Shown: positions 51,312 to 61,730, numbered from the stretch's first letter. The stretch is DNA of 64,000 nucleotides from Trichomonas vaginalis G3 (GCF_026262505.1 NC_067207.1:11128082-11192081), one strand, 5' to 3'. Translations and numbers: made by a program. Notes: a model not told the origin generated them from the sequence alone.

Positions 51312-51993
51312 ACCCCCCAAAAAAAATTGAACCGAAAATATTTAACCATAAAGCTGGATAACATTCGATATTTACTATTGGATATAATAAAAAGTTAATT
51401 GTAACATATTTTACATGCTATTTGCTGACTCTGTTCCATTAGATTACCATATATCTGTTTGAAATCTAAAAAATTTTTACGATTTTAACCATGTGTTGCT
51501 GAAATCATATACCATTCTTAGCTAAAGTATAGTTTATGAGTCTGTCACCATCCAACTATATGAATTTTCAAAAATGTCAAATATGTTCATTTTTTCTGTA
51601 TATTCAGCCACAATTTCATGTAGTTGTACTATTCAACTATTATTTAATAATTTTATCGATTTAAATATATGATGAGATGCTTAGTTCTCCCGGAAATCGA
51701 TTTTTAATCACAATTTTAACTTTCCAAAAAAATTCGAAAATAAAAATCCCTCTAAATTTTCTAAGTTTTCTAACTCGCCAAATCTCTAGCCAAATTTTTT
51801 GCCCGTATAAATATTGTTAGGCACTATATAGGGATGCTATTTATCCTAGTGAATGTACCTTTTGTAATGCATGAAAATTCGGTTCAATTCATTTTTGACA
51901 CTTTACATATCGGATGTATTATCTAAGAATTATATTATAAAATAATAATTTTGTGTTTTATAAGTTTATTTGTATAAATTGATTCAAAAAAAA
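51312..51993. other. AT-rich sequence 5' of the IS481-like gene
   Basis: No frame is supported. It may contain the left end of the IS481-like transposon and its promoter, but I cannot identify the end by eye. Confidence 0.35.
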
Positions 51994-52766
51994 ATGGAAA
52001 GACAAGAAGTGGATCTGCCAAATGAAAATCAGATTTATATTACGACATATCTTGAATATTCTATTGGCAAAAAGACAGTAGACCAAGTTGCAAAAGATTT
52101 GCACATAGGTAGAAAAAAATTATTATTAAAATGGCAAGAACTTGGTTTAAATCCAAAAAAGCTCGGAAGACCAGAAACTCCTCTTAGAACAGATTTGTTA
52201 CCAACCATTCACAAAATAAAAGCTAAGTACAATCTAGGTTATAAAAAAGTTTTAGAGAGTTACATACATGATGACACAGTTTCATTTCACGATATGCTTA
52301 AATTATACGAAAAAGAGAATCTTTTCAAATTTCGGCGAGATCCAGAAAAAATTGATGAACATCCAAATCAGTATGTTTCCCAATACGTAAATCAGCAATG
52401 GCATACTGATTTAAAAAGCTTCAAAGAAGAGACAAATGGTACCAAGCATACTTATCATTTAATTGCCTTTATCGATGACAGATCTCGTTTTTGTATTTAT
52501 TACGAAATTCTTCCCGATAAAACAATGAAATCAACTTCAAAAGCTTTACAAAATGCTATCGACTCTATCAAAATTATTCCATACGAACTTTTGACAGATA
52601 ATGGATGCGAATTTACAGGAAAGGACTTCAAAAACGTTCTTCAAGTAAATGGCATTCAACACCATCGGACAGAACCTTACACACCACAGTTAAATGGTAA
52701 AATAGAACGTTTTTGGCAAACAATCTTTTCGGCTCGCCCAGATTTTATCGAAATAAGAGAATTTTA
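51994..52766 (+). pseudogene. IS481-like eukaryotic DDE integrase/transposase, interrupted
   Basis: The ATG at 51994 gives MERQEVDLPNENQIYITTY. The N-terminal part has a helix-turn-helix (TVDQVAKDLHIGRKKLLLKW). The core shows WHTDLKSF (first Asp), LLTDNGCEF (second Asp) and PQLNGKIERFWQTI (Glu), with exactly 35 residues between the second Asp and the Glu. The D-D35-E layout and the YTPQLNGKIERF signature are those of IS481/IS3-type transposases, known in eukaryotic form from Trichomonas. The frame is open until nested element 2 begins, where the TAG at 52765-52767 is made at the junction. The 3' part of the gene would lie beyond the nested element, outside the window. This is a plain DNA transposon; its own terminal repeats were not identified. 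Confidence 0.72.
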
Positions 52767-53040
52767 GTTAGTATCCCTAACTTGGGTACGGCGGCACTGC
52801 GTTCCACCTTACCCAAGTTAACGGTTTGACACTTTACAAAACCGGTAACGTATATTTTACAATACAACCATAACACCAATTTAACCTTAAATATTTACAA
52901 AACCGTCTGACACATAAACGATTTCACTAACGATTTCACTAACGATTTCACTAACTACTTCACTAACGACTTCACTAACGAATTCACTATCGTCCTCACT
53001 AAATAAAAAATAACCTTATTTTTATTTTTTTTAATTTTTT
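52767..53040. repeat. Left terminal inverted repeat of nested element 2
   Basis: GTTAGTATCCCTAACTTGGG is followed by GGCACTGCGTTCCACCTTAC, TTTGACACTTTACAAAACCG, and then iterons CGATTTCACTAA, repeated about seven times at 52918-52990. It is the third instance of the family end. Confidence 0.75.
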
Positions 53041-53056
53041 ATTTCATTACAAAGAC

Positions 53057-53491
53057 ATGTCCGACTACATTTACTATGACTCTTTCCCAGAACGTTTCCG
53101 TGAACTATTCAAAACTCAAGTAAAACTGAGAAACATGCATTTTAACAAAGACAGACCCATTGACGATGAAAGAAACCCTGAATATATTACAATCCCATAT
53201 GACGCAAAGTTCATTGCATACATTCCTTATGGTCGCAGAGGAACGAAAACTATTTCAACAAAGAACAAAAATTATTTCTGGAGCGATGAAGAAAATTGCC
53301 TTATCTACATAAATGCATACTTAAATAAAGCTACATATTGTACAAAAGAAGGTTGGACTGGATTTGAGCTCTACATATACGACGACGATGGAAACAGACG
53401 TTGTGTATACCCATACGATAATATGTACCATTGTTTTCATCAAGCATTAAACGAATACATAGTCAGTAAGGGTCTCATTCCTGTTGAGTAG
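53057..53491 (+). CDS. Unknown 144-residue end gene (MSDYIYY family), copy 2
   Basis: The ATG at 53057 follows a short TTTCATTACAAAGAC leader shared with 38191-38625. The protein differs from that copy at one residue (INAYLNK here, INTYLNK there). Near-perfect conservation between elements in different insertion sites indicates recent common origin or selection. The protein is Tyr-rich, mixed alpha/beta, and lies directly inside the terminal repeat. No family was recognised. The frame is whole. Confidence 0.65.
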   Translation: MSDYIYYDSFPERFRELFKTQVKLRNMHFNKDRPIDDERNPEYITIPYDAKFIAYIPYGRRGTKTISTKNKNYFWSDEENCLIYINAYLNKATYCTKEGWTGFELYIYDDDGNRRCVYPYDNMYHCFHQALNEYIVSKGLIPVE

Positions 53492-53559
53492 ATATGCTTT
53501 ATTTTTGTTCCCACATTTATTTAAAAATAAATGATATCACCACCCTCACACGTATGAAA

Positions 53560-53628
53560 ACATAGCACAAAAATAATGTTTAGGTGAAGTGGTGAAATCT
53601 CACCTCTTTTTTCACCCTGTTGAATTCA
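53560..53628. promoter_or_regulatory. R module, word AGGTGA (short form)
   Basis: AAAAATAATGTTTAGGTGAA is followed by GTGGTGAAATCTCACCTC and TTTTTTCACCCTGTTG. It has one fewer TCACCT copy than 21813-21880. Confidence 0.6.
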
Positions 53629-53633
53629 TTGCT

Positions 53634-53870
53634 TTATAACTCTCTTCCTTTCTCCAACTCTTCTAACTTCTTCTTAAGTTCAGCAATGTTGTCCTCATGA
53701 AGTTTAATCTTTCTCAAAATTCCTTCTTTATCTAATGGTTGCTTTATCTTTCTAAACTGAACTCTACCATCCTTCATAGTATGAATGTAAAAACCTTCTG
53801 GAATAGTTCCTGATTTAATGTATTCTACCAAAAACTTTTGTTTCATTGCTTCAGTGACTTTAGTCGTCAT
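53634..53870 (-). CDS. 78-residue basic/coiled-coil protein (copy 3 of 3)
   Basis: It starts MTTKVTEAMKQKFLVEYIKS and is nearly identical to the copies at 21891 and 37789, differing by a residue or two (PLDKEGIL here, PLDREGIL there). The same neighbours and spacing are kept in both nested elements, so it belongs to the core gene set of the family. A basic segment followed by a coiled coil is visible; function unknown. Confidence 0.65.
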   Translation of the reverse strand: MTTKVTEAMKQKFLVEYIKSGTIPEGFYIHTMKDGRVQFRKIKQPLDKEGILRKIKLHEDNIAELKKKLEELEKGREL

Positions 53871-54395
53871 TTTACTCTAAGGTGAAGCTAGCACAGCGAT
53901 AATGGATTTCATGACTTTTCAGTATTTCATGCAATCTTAACAGATAGCCTTACAAGTACTTCCAGTGTCCCTAGCTGTCCCTCCTTTTTATATAACTCCA
54001 TGACATTTATAATCTCGCGAAACTTAACAGGTAGCATAACAGATTAAAATCAGATGAGGTTTTGAACCAAAATTTCTAAGCAACGTTGTCAAGGATTTTG
54101 AGGAACTAGGGACAGAGTGTGGCAAAGTCCAAGATTTAATTTATCTTCATCTGTTTCATCAGCTATCTCATCTAATATGCCAATATTTTATTCATAACTC
54201 GTGGCAAACTCACTAACTTTCATTATGTTCATCTGCATGCTTCACCTGATAGAAAGTATGACTTTCATTAACTCTGTGAGATAATGAAAACTACTAGGGA
54301 CAGAGATCATGGCAAAGTTTATGACTTTCATTATTTCCAGAACTTAATGAAAACTACTAGGGACAGAGACCATGGCAAAGTTCATGATTTAATTT
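53871..54395. other. Conserved ~520-bp non-coding block (copy 3 of 3)
   Basis: It is almost identical to 22128-22660, including the CTAGGGACAGAG repeats and CCCTCCTTTTTATATAACTC. In this element it is followed by a different array, which shows that the block is a separate conserved unit and not just array flank. Confidence 0.6.
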
Positions 54396-54965
54396 ATTCT
54401 CTCACTAACAACAAACACAAACTCCAACACAAACTCCAACACTAACGACAAGTACTAACTTCAGCACAAATGACAAACACTAACAACAAACACAAACTCC
54501 AACACTAACGACAAGTACTAACTTCAGCACAAATGACAAACACAAACTCCAACACTAACGACAAGTACTAACTTCAGCACAAATGACAAACACAAACTCC
54601 AACACTAACGACAAGTACTAACTTCAGCACAAATGACAAACACTAACAACAAACACAAACTCCAACACAAACTCCAACACTAACGACAAGTACTAACTTC
54701 AGCACAAATGACAAACACTAACAACAAACACAAACTCCAACACTAACGACAAGTACTAACTTCAGCACAAATGACAAACACTAACAACAAACACAAACTC
54801 CAACACTAACGACAAGTACTAACTTCAGCACAAATGACAAACACAAATGACAAACACAAATGACAAACACAAACTCCAACACAAACTCCAACACTAACGA
54901 CAAGTACTAACTTCAGCACAAATGACAAACACAAACTCCAACACAAACTCCAACACTAACGACAA
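54396..54965. repeat. ~50-bp tandem repeats (CACAAACTCCAACACTAACG type)
   Basis: Eight units contain ACAAGTACTAACTTCAGCAC and AAATGACAAACAC, with optional extra CACTAACAACAAA segments. They lie between the conserved block and the 3' end of the helicase gene. They contain no coding frame and replace the ~24-bp array of copy 1 at this position. Confidence 0.75.
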
Positions 54966-54977
54966 AAATAAATGTCC

Positions 54978-56750
54978 TCACTTCTTAACAAAGTAATATG
55001 TGCTTCTTACACCACCATAGCTCAAACGTTTCTTTTCAAACATCGATTGAAACTTATTTTGAGCCATTGGCTTTAGTCTCTTTTTCTTCAAATACGCCAA
55101 GAAATCTTCTTCACATCTTTTCACTTCATAGCCTTCTTTAAACTCCTCCTTGTTAAGTTCTATGAAATCCTTTATATCATTCTTTGTTGCAATGGCTTCT
55201 TCACGAACGACATCGTGAACTATTTCATCATTGCATTCATGTATGACCTCCTCACTGTTCTCGTGAACTATTTCATCATTGCATTCATGTATGACCTCCT
55301 CACTGTTCTCATGAACTATTTCAATACTGTTCTCATGTATGACCTCCTTACTGTCTTTCATAAGCGTTTCAAAGTCTCCTTTACTCATTACTTCAATCTC
55401 ATGCTGTTCACAGTAGTACTTAAACTCACTGTATATGTCTTTGTTGTATGTTATATTGCTTCCCATGTACTCCATGAATTTTTCAAGCACTTCCTCGTAA
55501 TTCACTGTTTCTTTCTTTCCACGACCTTCTAATATCATACTTGCTTCGTAAATATAACTTCTTGCAGAACCGTCTCGCTTTCTACTTCTCTTCACAAATT
55601 CTCTCATCTTGCCACCAAATACATTTGAACTACATGCAAAGAATTCATTCTCCTTCGCAAATTCTTTATATCTTCTGTAGCACTCTGTACAATTCCATCC
55701 GGATACAAACTTTTCATAGAACTCCTCGTAAAACATTTGGTAAGGTGTTTTGTTCATTTCGATGAGTTCTTGTTTAGCCCTGGTGAATGGTATCTTCCTT
55801 ACATCAAATTCACTTAAATCTTTCTTCATGAAGTACGTCAGTAAGTTTGAATAAAACTCTTCATTAAAGCTTTCAATGAGATTTGAGAAATATTCGTAAT
55901 TTCCTTTGTATCTGCTGCTTACGTCAATGACAACAAATCTTCTGTCGTCTTTGTCAATCTTTACTGAGTTGAAGTTGTTAGATATCATGATGATATTACA
56001 AACATTCTCTATCTTTCTTACTGGCTGACACTTCTGATTTAAGTCCAACTGAGTCTCTGTTACTATTGACTTTAGTGCGTCGTGGTTCATGACCTTAGAC
56101 GTATCGCATGAGCTTAGTTCATTGCATACGATGAGCTTCATGTTCTCAATAGCAGCATTGAATCTACCAACCACATTCTCTATTGCCGTTATATTATTGT
56201 TGGCGTACTTGCTAATGAGCTCGCATAGAACATTACTAAGTACATTCTTACCAGTTCCTTGCTTTCCTGTTAACAAAAGTACTGTTCCAGTCTTTCCACA
56301 AGGATTTTGAACGATGTAGGCGAACCAGTTCAAAACATACTCATAAAGCTCTTCATCCTCATTACATATGACATCGTGAACATGTTTCAAATATCCTTCA
56401 ATAACGCTTTCATCTACTTCATTCAGTACCTCATACTCATATCCTCTGAAATAGCTGTAAATGTCATCTCTTTCGTCAAAGAATCTCATGCCTGACTTCA
56501 TAAGATAGTTCTTGTTCTGACCCGCTTCATAAATCATCAGTGCGTTCACATCCTTCTCCTCAATACGTCCTACATAAACACTCTTCATGAGCTTATTGAA
56601 TTCCTTGCTATCTACTGACACAAGTGTTGTTGTGTCTCGTATTCCATCATAATCTTTCACTAGATATGTCATACGTGCTCCGTCAATAACAACAACACAT
56701 CTTCTTAAGTCATTTATAACACTAGCTATGTCAATACCTTCTTCACTCAT
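54978..56750 (-). CDS. SF3 helicase (D5-like) of the nested element
   Basis: The frame has 590 residues and starts MSEEGIDIASVINDLRRC. Walker A is GKQGTGKN (about 162-169), Walker B KLIVCNEL (about 205-212) and motif C IIMISNN (about 253-259), then DDRRFVVIDVS. Before the core is a D5 N-like region (VNDLRR to HDVICNEDEELYEYVLNWFA). After it are winged-helix-like repeats and a tandem acidic repeat (EEVIHECNDEIVHENS, about 480-525). The closest relative in view is the Polinton-like helicase at 9424-10658, sharing long stretches around Walker A and B. SF3 helicases replicate virophages, satellites and plasmids. Its presence suggests the nested element can replicate or at least unwind its own DNA. 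Its ATG overlaps the upstream frame by ATGA. The frame is whole. Confidence 0.82.
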   Translation of the reverse strand: MSEEGIDIASVINDLRRCVVVIDGARMTYLVKDYDGIRDTTTLVSVDSKEFNKLMKSVYVGRIEEKDVNALMIYEAGQNKNYLMKSGMRFFDERDDIYSYFRGYEYEVLNEVDESVIEGYLKHVHDVICNEDEELYEYVLNWFAYIVQNPCGKTGTVLLLTGKQGTGKNVLSNVLCELISKYANNNITAIENVVGRFNAAIENMKLIVCNELSSCDTSKVMNHDALKSIVTETQLDLNQKCQPVRKIENVCNIIMISNNFNSVKIDKDDRRFVVIDVSSRYKGNYEYFSNLIESFNEEFYSNLLTYFMKKDLSEFDVRKIPFTRAKQELIEMNKTPYQMFYEEFYEKFVSGWNCTECYRRYKEFAKENEFFACSSNVFGGKMREFVKRSRKRDGSARSYIYEASMILEGRGKKETVNYEEVLEKFMEYMGSNITYNKDIYSEFKYYCEQHEIEVMSKGDFETLMKDSKEVIHENSIEIVHENSEEVIHECNDEIVHENSEEVIHECNDEIVHDVVREEAIATKNDIKDFIELNKEEFKEGYEVKRCEEDFLAYLKKKRLKPMAQNKFQSMFEKKRLSYGGVRSTYYFVKK

Positions 56751-57552
56751 GTACTTATGTTCCTCAAGTCCTTTAGTGTGAAAGTGTCTCTAAGTTCTAT
56801 TTCAAGCAATTCATTTACACATCCTTTGCAATACTTCTCTATAAAATATTTCTGTCGTTCTTTACTAAGTTTCTTAACAGCTCTGAAGAACCATGTGTTT
56901 TGACTCAAACATCCTTCACAACTTCTCTCATTCATTCCTAGTTCTTTCATGTCATTATCTTCAACCTCTATGGTCTCATTGACTAAGGTCAAAGGGTTCT
57001 TAGTCATTGCTGGTCTTATCTGAAACAATGTTTGTGCAACAGGTTTAACTAGTTCAGCACGTCCTTCCTTAATATGAATAGCTGTTTCCACTCATCTTTG
57101 CTAACAGTTCTTTCATAACCACTGACAGTAATGATTTCATTTGCTGACCTTAGACGCTTATGTTCTATCATTTGTATTGCTTTTGTGTAAGGCTTTCGTG
57201 AGCATAGGTTGTATATGTCATTCCTGCAATGTTCATTCATGCCAATAGTACTAAATCCTTTCTTTGCTGTTGAGTGCATAATATCCATTAGTTCCTGTGT
57301 TCGTATTGCTGTCTCATAAAATACAACAAGACCTTTGTCATCTATGACGTACTTACCGAAAACATTGCTTATATTCTTTAACCATGAAATAACATCCTCA
57401 TTCATGCTGTCAAACATGAAGTAAGGTCTTACATACTCTTCACTTATAAGATATTCCACAAAGTACTTGTTAAGCTCTATGTCTTCGTGAGCGATTTCAT
57501 TAGGTTTGATATTAGTTCCTTTTGTCATTGCTGTCATGTACTTCACTCTCAT
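56747..57552 (-). pseudogene. Primase-like locus upstream of the helicase, broken
   Basis: It starts at ATG 57550-57552 (MRVKYMTAMTKGTNIKPNEI). The first part contains EEYVRPYFMFDSMNEDVISW, which resembles the metal-binding start of archaeo-eukaryotic primases, and TAKKGFSTIGMNEHCRNDIY. The distal part has a CEGC ... CKGC pair that could bind zinc. There is about one break. Primase followed by D5-type helicase is the common layout of primase-helicases in phage satellites and large DNA viruses. The primase call is tentative; the operon-like arrangement with the helicase is clear. A mirrored copy begins at 63768. Confidence 0.5.
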
Positions 57553-57652
57553 AGTTCCTTTCAATAGCGTAAAAATACTTCATTGTTTCATAACTGCTCT
57601 AAATTCTGTTCAAAATTCGTACAACATAACTTTTTAACATTAGTGAAAGAAC

Positions 57653-58355
57653 ATGAGCGAAACAACAACATCTAACATTACAGAAGAAGTCAATGACAAT
57701 GCCATGAAAACATTACAGAAGGAGCTAGTGAAAATATTGACGAGTTCAGTGAGGAAGAAGATATTGAGGACGTCAATGAGAACGTAGTGGGGAACAAACT
57801 CAATGGGAAACATTGAGAAATCATGAAGATTATGAGATTTGTACGACATATCCTTTTACTATTCGTTGAAAGAAAGACAAACATATTAAGAGTGAATGCT
57901 TAAATAATTATGGTTATATTGTGCTTAGTTTAAACAACAAAATGTACTTAAAGCATAGAATTATTGCAGAACAGTGGATTGAAAATCCAAACAATTTGAA
58001 AGAAATAGACCATATAAATCATGATAGAACGGACAACAGAATCTCAAACCTTCGTTGGTGTTCTAGATCTGAAAACAATAGAAATAAAAGCAAGTATGGC
58101 GATATAGTTTATGAGTTCGTTGATGAAATATCTGACGAAGCTGTTGAAATAACAGATTATGGTAAGCATTCGTTTGAGTTCTACTACTATGTTGAGAATG
58201 AAGACGCATTCTATTATTATACAGGTCTTAACTATCGAAAACTTCATATAATCTTTACAAAAACAGGTGCTGCTTATGTTTGTATGATAGATACAGAAAA
58301 CAAGAGTGTAATTTTATTCATAAACAAATTCAAACGCTTGTACGGGTTCATGTAG
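57653..58355 (+). pseudogene. HNH endonuclease with NUMOD4-like N-terminus, left arm, broken
   Basis: The locus opens at ATG 57653 (MSETTTSNITEEVN) with an acidic leader. It then has the NUMOD4-like W-E-x-L ... Y-E-I segment, GYIVLSLNNKMYLKHRIIAE and the HNH core LKEIDHINHDRTDNRISNLR, with WCSRSENNRNKSKYG. Such proteins are phage- and virus-type homing endonucleases that cut DNA to promote their own spread. There are about two or three breaks in the 5' part; the HNH core frame is open. The mirrored copy is at 62963-63667 and its HNH part encodes the same protein. An endonuclease placed in the arms could also help resolve or spread the palindrome (inference). Confidence 0.7.
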
Positions 58356-58439
58356 GACAAACATTATTTTTCAACACTAACACCAACACTTAGGACAAAC
58401 ATTCATGACTAACATTACTGTATAACATAGACACTAACT

Positions 58440-58645
58440 GCATCGAAACTAAACGTAAATGCTTTGTCAAAACTTCATCGTATATGTTTTGTCAAAACTT
58501 CATAGTAAATGCTTTGTCATGATTTCTTCGTAAATGCTTTGTCAAAACTTCATCGTATATGTTTTGTCAAAACTTCTTCGTATATGTTTTGTCAAAACTT
58601 TATCGTATATGTTTTGTCAAACATAAACGTATATGCTTTGTCATG
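58440..58645. repeat. ATGCTTTGTCAAAACTTCATCG array, start of inner left arm
   Basis: Repeated words of the type GTATATGTTTTGTCAAAACT and TTCATCGTAAATGCTTTGTC occur. They are the same family as the array at 17280-17670 in the Polinton-like element and more divergent from that of nested element 1. Confidence 0.65.
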
Positions 58646-58870
58646 AAGAATATAGCAACAGCCGGAATTCCGGCTGTTGCTTTTTATACAAAATTCATGC
58701 AGGAAATTCTTGAGTTTTGGATGAAAGAATACGGTCGAGCTAAAAGTGGCTCAACCTCAAAACAAGCATTTTATGAGCTTACTAAGGGCGTTATAAATGA
58801 ATTCAAAGGTATTTACATACATCCTGACCTCGTTCATTTTGTTGCTGAATTCAGCAAAAATAATGTTTAG
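58640..58870 (+). pseudogene. P hairpin plus KilA-N-type gene remnant, left arm
   Basis: A perfect 28-bp palindrome (58654-58681, with CAACAGCCGGAATTCCGG at its core) is followed by the start of the KilA-N-type gene (QEILEFWMKEYGRAKSGSTS ... YIHPDLVHFVAEF). It stops at an R module inside the domain, so only the first 60 or so codons remain. Compare the full gene at 27049-27558. The mirrored remnant is at 62460-62675. Confidence 0.6.
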
Positions 58871-58945
58871 GTGAAGAGGTGAGATTTCACCTAATTTTCA
58901 CCTCTTTTCTACCCTCAACCGCTAAGCGGCGAGACCCAAATGTCT
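58855..58945. promoter_or_regulatory. R module, word AGGTGA, with two hairpins
   Basis: AAAAATAATGTTTAGGTGAA is followed by GAGGTGAGATTTCACC, further CACCT words, then CCGCTAAGCGG and a GACCCAAATGTC remnant of the second hairpin. Confidence 0.6.
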
Positions 58946-59304
58946 TGAATTTTCATGTCAAAACTTCATCGTAAATGTTTTGTCAAAACTTCATCGTAAA
59001 TGTTTTGTCATGATTTCATCGTATATGTTTTGTCATGACTTCTTCGTATATGCTTTGTCAAAACTTCTTCGTATATGTTTTGTTATGATTTCATCGTAAA
59101 TGTTTTGTCAAACATGAACGTAAAGACTTCATCGAAACTAAACGTAAACTCTATGTCAAACATGAACGTAAATGTTTTGTCATGACTTCATCGTAAATGT
59201 TTTGTCAAAACTTCTTCGAAACTAAACATAAATACTTTGTCAAAACTTCATCGTAAATGCTTTGTCAAAACTTCTTCGTAAATGTTTTGTCGAACTTAAA
59301 CGTA

Positions 59305-59525
59305 AATGTTTTCAGTGTCACCACGTCACCATGTGTCACCAGGTTAATTAACTTCTCTGAAAAATGATGACAGCATGACATTTAGACAACAGGTACGAAA
59401 GGAGGAAGGCATTTATGAATTATTTTTGAAGAACTGAAAGTGTCACCACGTCACCATGTGTCACCAGGTTAATTAACTTCTCTTAAAATTACTGACAACA
59501 TGACATTTTGACATCACAGCAGGAT
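59305..59525. repeat. Two M2 modules, word GTCACC
   Basis: GTGTCACCACGTCACCATGT is followed by GTCACCAGGTTAATTAAC and the conserved CTTCTCTGAAAAATGATGAC tail. The second copy begins near 59438. The three words change together relative to the GCTACC type at 27664. Confidence 0.65.
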
Positions 59526-60939
59526 TAATGCAAAAATAAATTCCAATCATACTTTATAAAGCTTCATTTACAGGTATTTCATCGTATATGCTTTGTCATG
59601 ACTTCATCGTAAACACTTTGTCAAAACTTCTTCGTATATGCTTTGTCATGACTTCATCGTAAACACTTTGTCAAAACTTCTTCGTATATGTTTTGTTATG
59701 ATTTCTTCGAAACTAAACGTAAACTCTATGTCAAACATGAACGTAAATGTTTTGTCAAAACTAAACGTAAACTCTATGTCAAACATGAACGTAAATGTTT
59801 TGTCAAAACTAAACGTAAACTCTATGTCAAACATGAACGTAAACTCTATGTCAAACATGAACGTAAAGACTTCATCGAAACTAAACGTAAACTCTATGTT
59901 AAACATGAACGGAAACTCTATGTCAAACATGAACGTAAATGTTTTGTCATGATTTCATCGTAAATGCTTTGTTATGATTTCATCGTAAATGTTTTGTCAA
60001 AACTAAACGTAAACTCTATGTCAAACATGAACGTAAACTCTATGTCAAACATGAACGTAAAGACTTCATCGAAACTAAACGTAAAGACTTTGTCAAACAT
60101 GAACGTAAAGACTTCATCGAAACTAAACGTAAAGACTTTGTCAAACATGAACGTAAACTCTATGTCAAACATGAACGTAAAGACTTCATCGAAACTAAAC
60201 GTAAACTCTATGTTAAACATGAACGGAAACTCTATGTCAAACATGAACGTAAATGTTTTGTCATGATTTCATCGTAAATGCTTTGTTATGATTTCATCGT
60301 AAATGTTTTGTCAAAACTAAACGTAAACTCTATGTCAAACATGAACGTAAACTCTATGTCAAACATGAACGTAAAGACTTCATCGAAACTAAACGTAAAG
60401 ACTTTGTCAAACATGAACGTAAAGACTTCATCGAAACTAAACGTAAAGACTTTGTCAAACATGAACGTAAACTCTATGTCAAACATGAACGTAAAGACTT
60501 TGTCATGACTTCATCGTATATGTTTTGTCATGATTTCTTCGTAATGAACGTAAACTCTATGTTAAGCATGAACGTAAACTCTATGTCAAAACTAAACGTA
60601 AATGTTTTGTCATGACTTCATCGTAAATGCTTTGTCATGATTTCATCGTAAATGTTTTGTCATGACTTCATCGTAAATGTTTTGTCAAAACTTCTTCGTA
60701 TATGTTTTGTCAAACATGAACGTAAAGACTTCATCGAAACTAAACGTAAACTCTATGTTATTACTTCTTCGTAATGAGCGTAAACTCTATGTTAAACATA
60801 AACGTAAACTCTATGTCAAAACTAAACGTAAATGTTTTGTCAAAACTAAACGTAAACTCTATGTTAAACATGAACGTAAACTCTATGTCAAAACTAAACG
60901 TAAATGTTTTGTCATGATTTCTTCGTAATGAGTGTAAAT

Positions 60940-61016
60940 GACCCAAAAATAATGTTTAGGTGAAGAGGTGAGATTTCACCTAATTTTTCACCTCTTTTTT
61001 CACCCTGTTGAATTTT
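60940..61016. promoter_or_regulatory. R module, word AGGTGA
   Basis: AAAATAATGTTTAGGTGAAG is followed by AGGTGAGATTTCACC, AATTTTTCACCTC and TTTTTTCACCCTGTTGAATT. The inverted partner is at 61660-61730. Confidence 0.6.
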
Positions 61017-61544
61017 CATGATTTCATCGTAAATGCTTTGTCAAAAATTCATCGTAATGAGCGTAAACACTTTGTCAAACATAAACGTAAACTCTATGTT
61101 AAACATGAACGTAAATGTTTTGTCAAAACTAAACGTAAACTCTATGTTAAACATGAACGTATATGTTTTGTCATGATGATTTCATCGTATATGTTTTGTC
61201 ATGACTTCATCGTAAATGTTTTGTCAAACATGAACGTAAAGACTTCATCGAAACTAAACGTAAACTCTATGTTAAACATGAACGTAAACTCTATGTCAAA
61301 CATGAACGTAAACACTTTGTCAAAACTTCATCATATATGTTTTGTCATGATTTCATCGTATATGTTTTGTCATGACTTCTTCGTATATGCTTTGTCAAAA
61401 CTTCTTCGTATATGTTTTGTTATGATTTCATCGTAAATGTTTTGTCAAACATGAACGTAAAGACTTCATCGAAACTAAACGTAAACTCTATGTCAAACAT
61501 GAACGTAAATGTTTTGTCATGACCTCATCGTAATGAGCATAAAT

Positions 61545-61620
61545 GACTAAAAATTATTTCTGCAGTTCATCCGCTACATTATTAACTAAATAACTTCAGT
61601 CATAAAATATATTTAGTTAC
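61545..61620. other. Unique stretch near the palindrome centre
   Basis: About 75 bp (from AATTATTTCTGCAGTTCATC to AAATATATTTAGTTACG) have no match in the left arm that I can see and interrupt the arrays. They may be the true turn-around point or an insertion. Confidence 0.35.
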
Positions 61621-61659
61621 GATGAAGTTTTGACAAAGTATATATGAAGAAATCATGAA

Positions 61660-61730
61660 AATTCAACAGGGTGAAAAAAGAGGTGAAAAATTAGGTGAAA
61701 TCTCACCTCTTCACCTAAACATTATTTTTG
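61660..61730. promoter_or_regulatory. R module, word AGGTGA, inverted
   Basis: GGGTGAAAAAAGAGGTGAAA is followed by TTAGGTGAAATCTCACCTC and TTCACCTAAACATTATTTTT. Confidence 0.6.

Noticed and set aside
51994-52766. Interpretation as a Polinton integrase or retroviral element
   Set aside because: The D-D35-E core with PQLNGKIERFW and the N-terminal helix-turn-helix fit IS481/IS3-type transposases better, and no capsid or reverse transcriptase is nearby.
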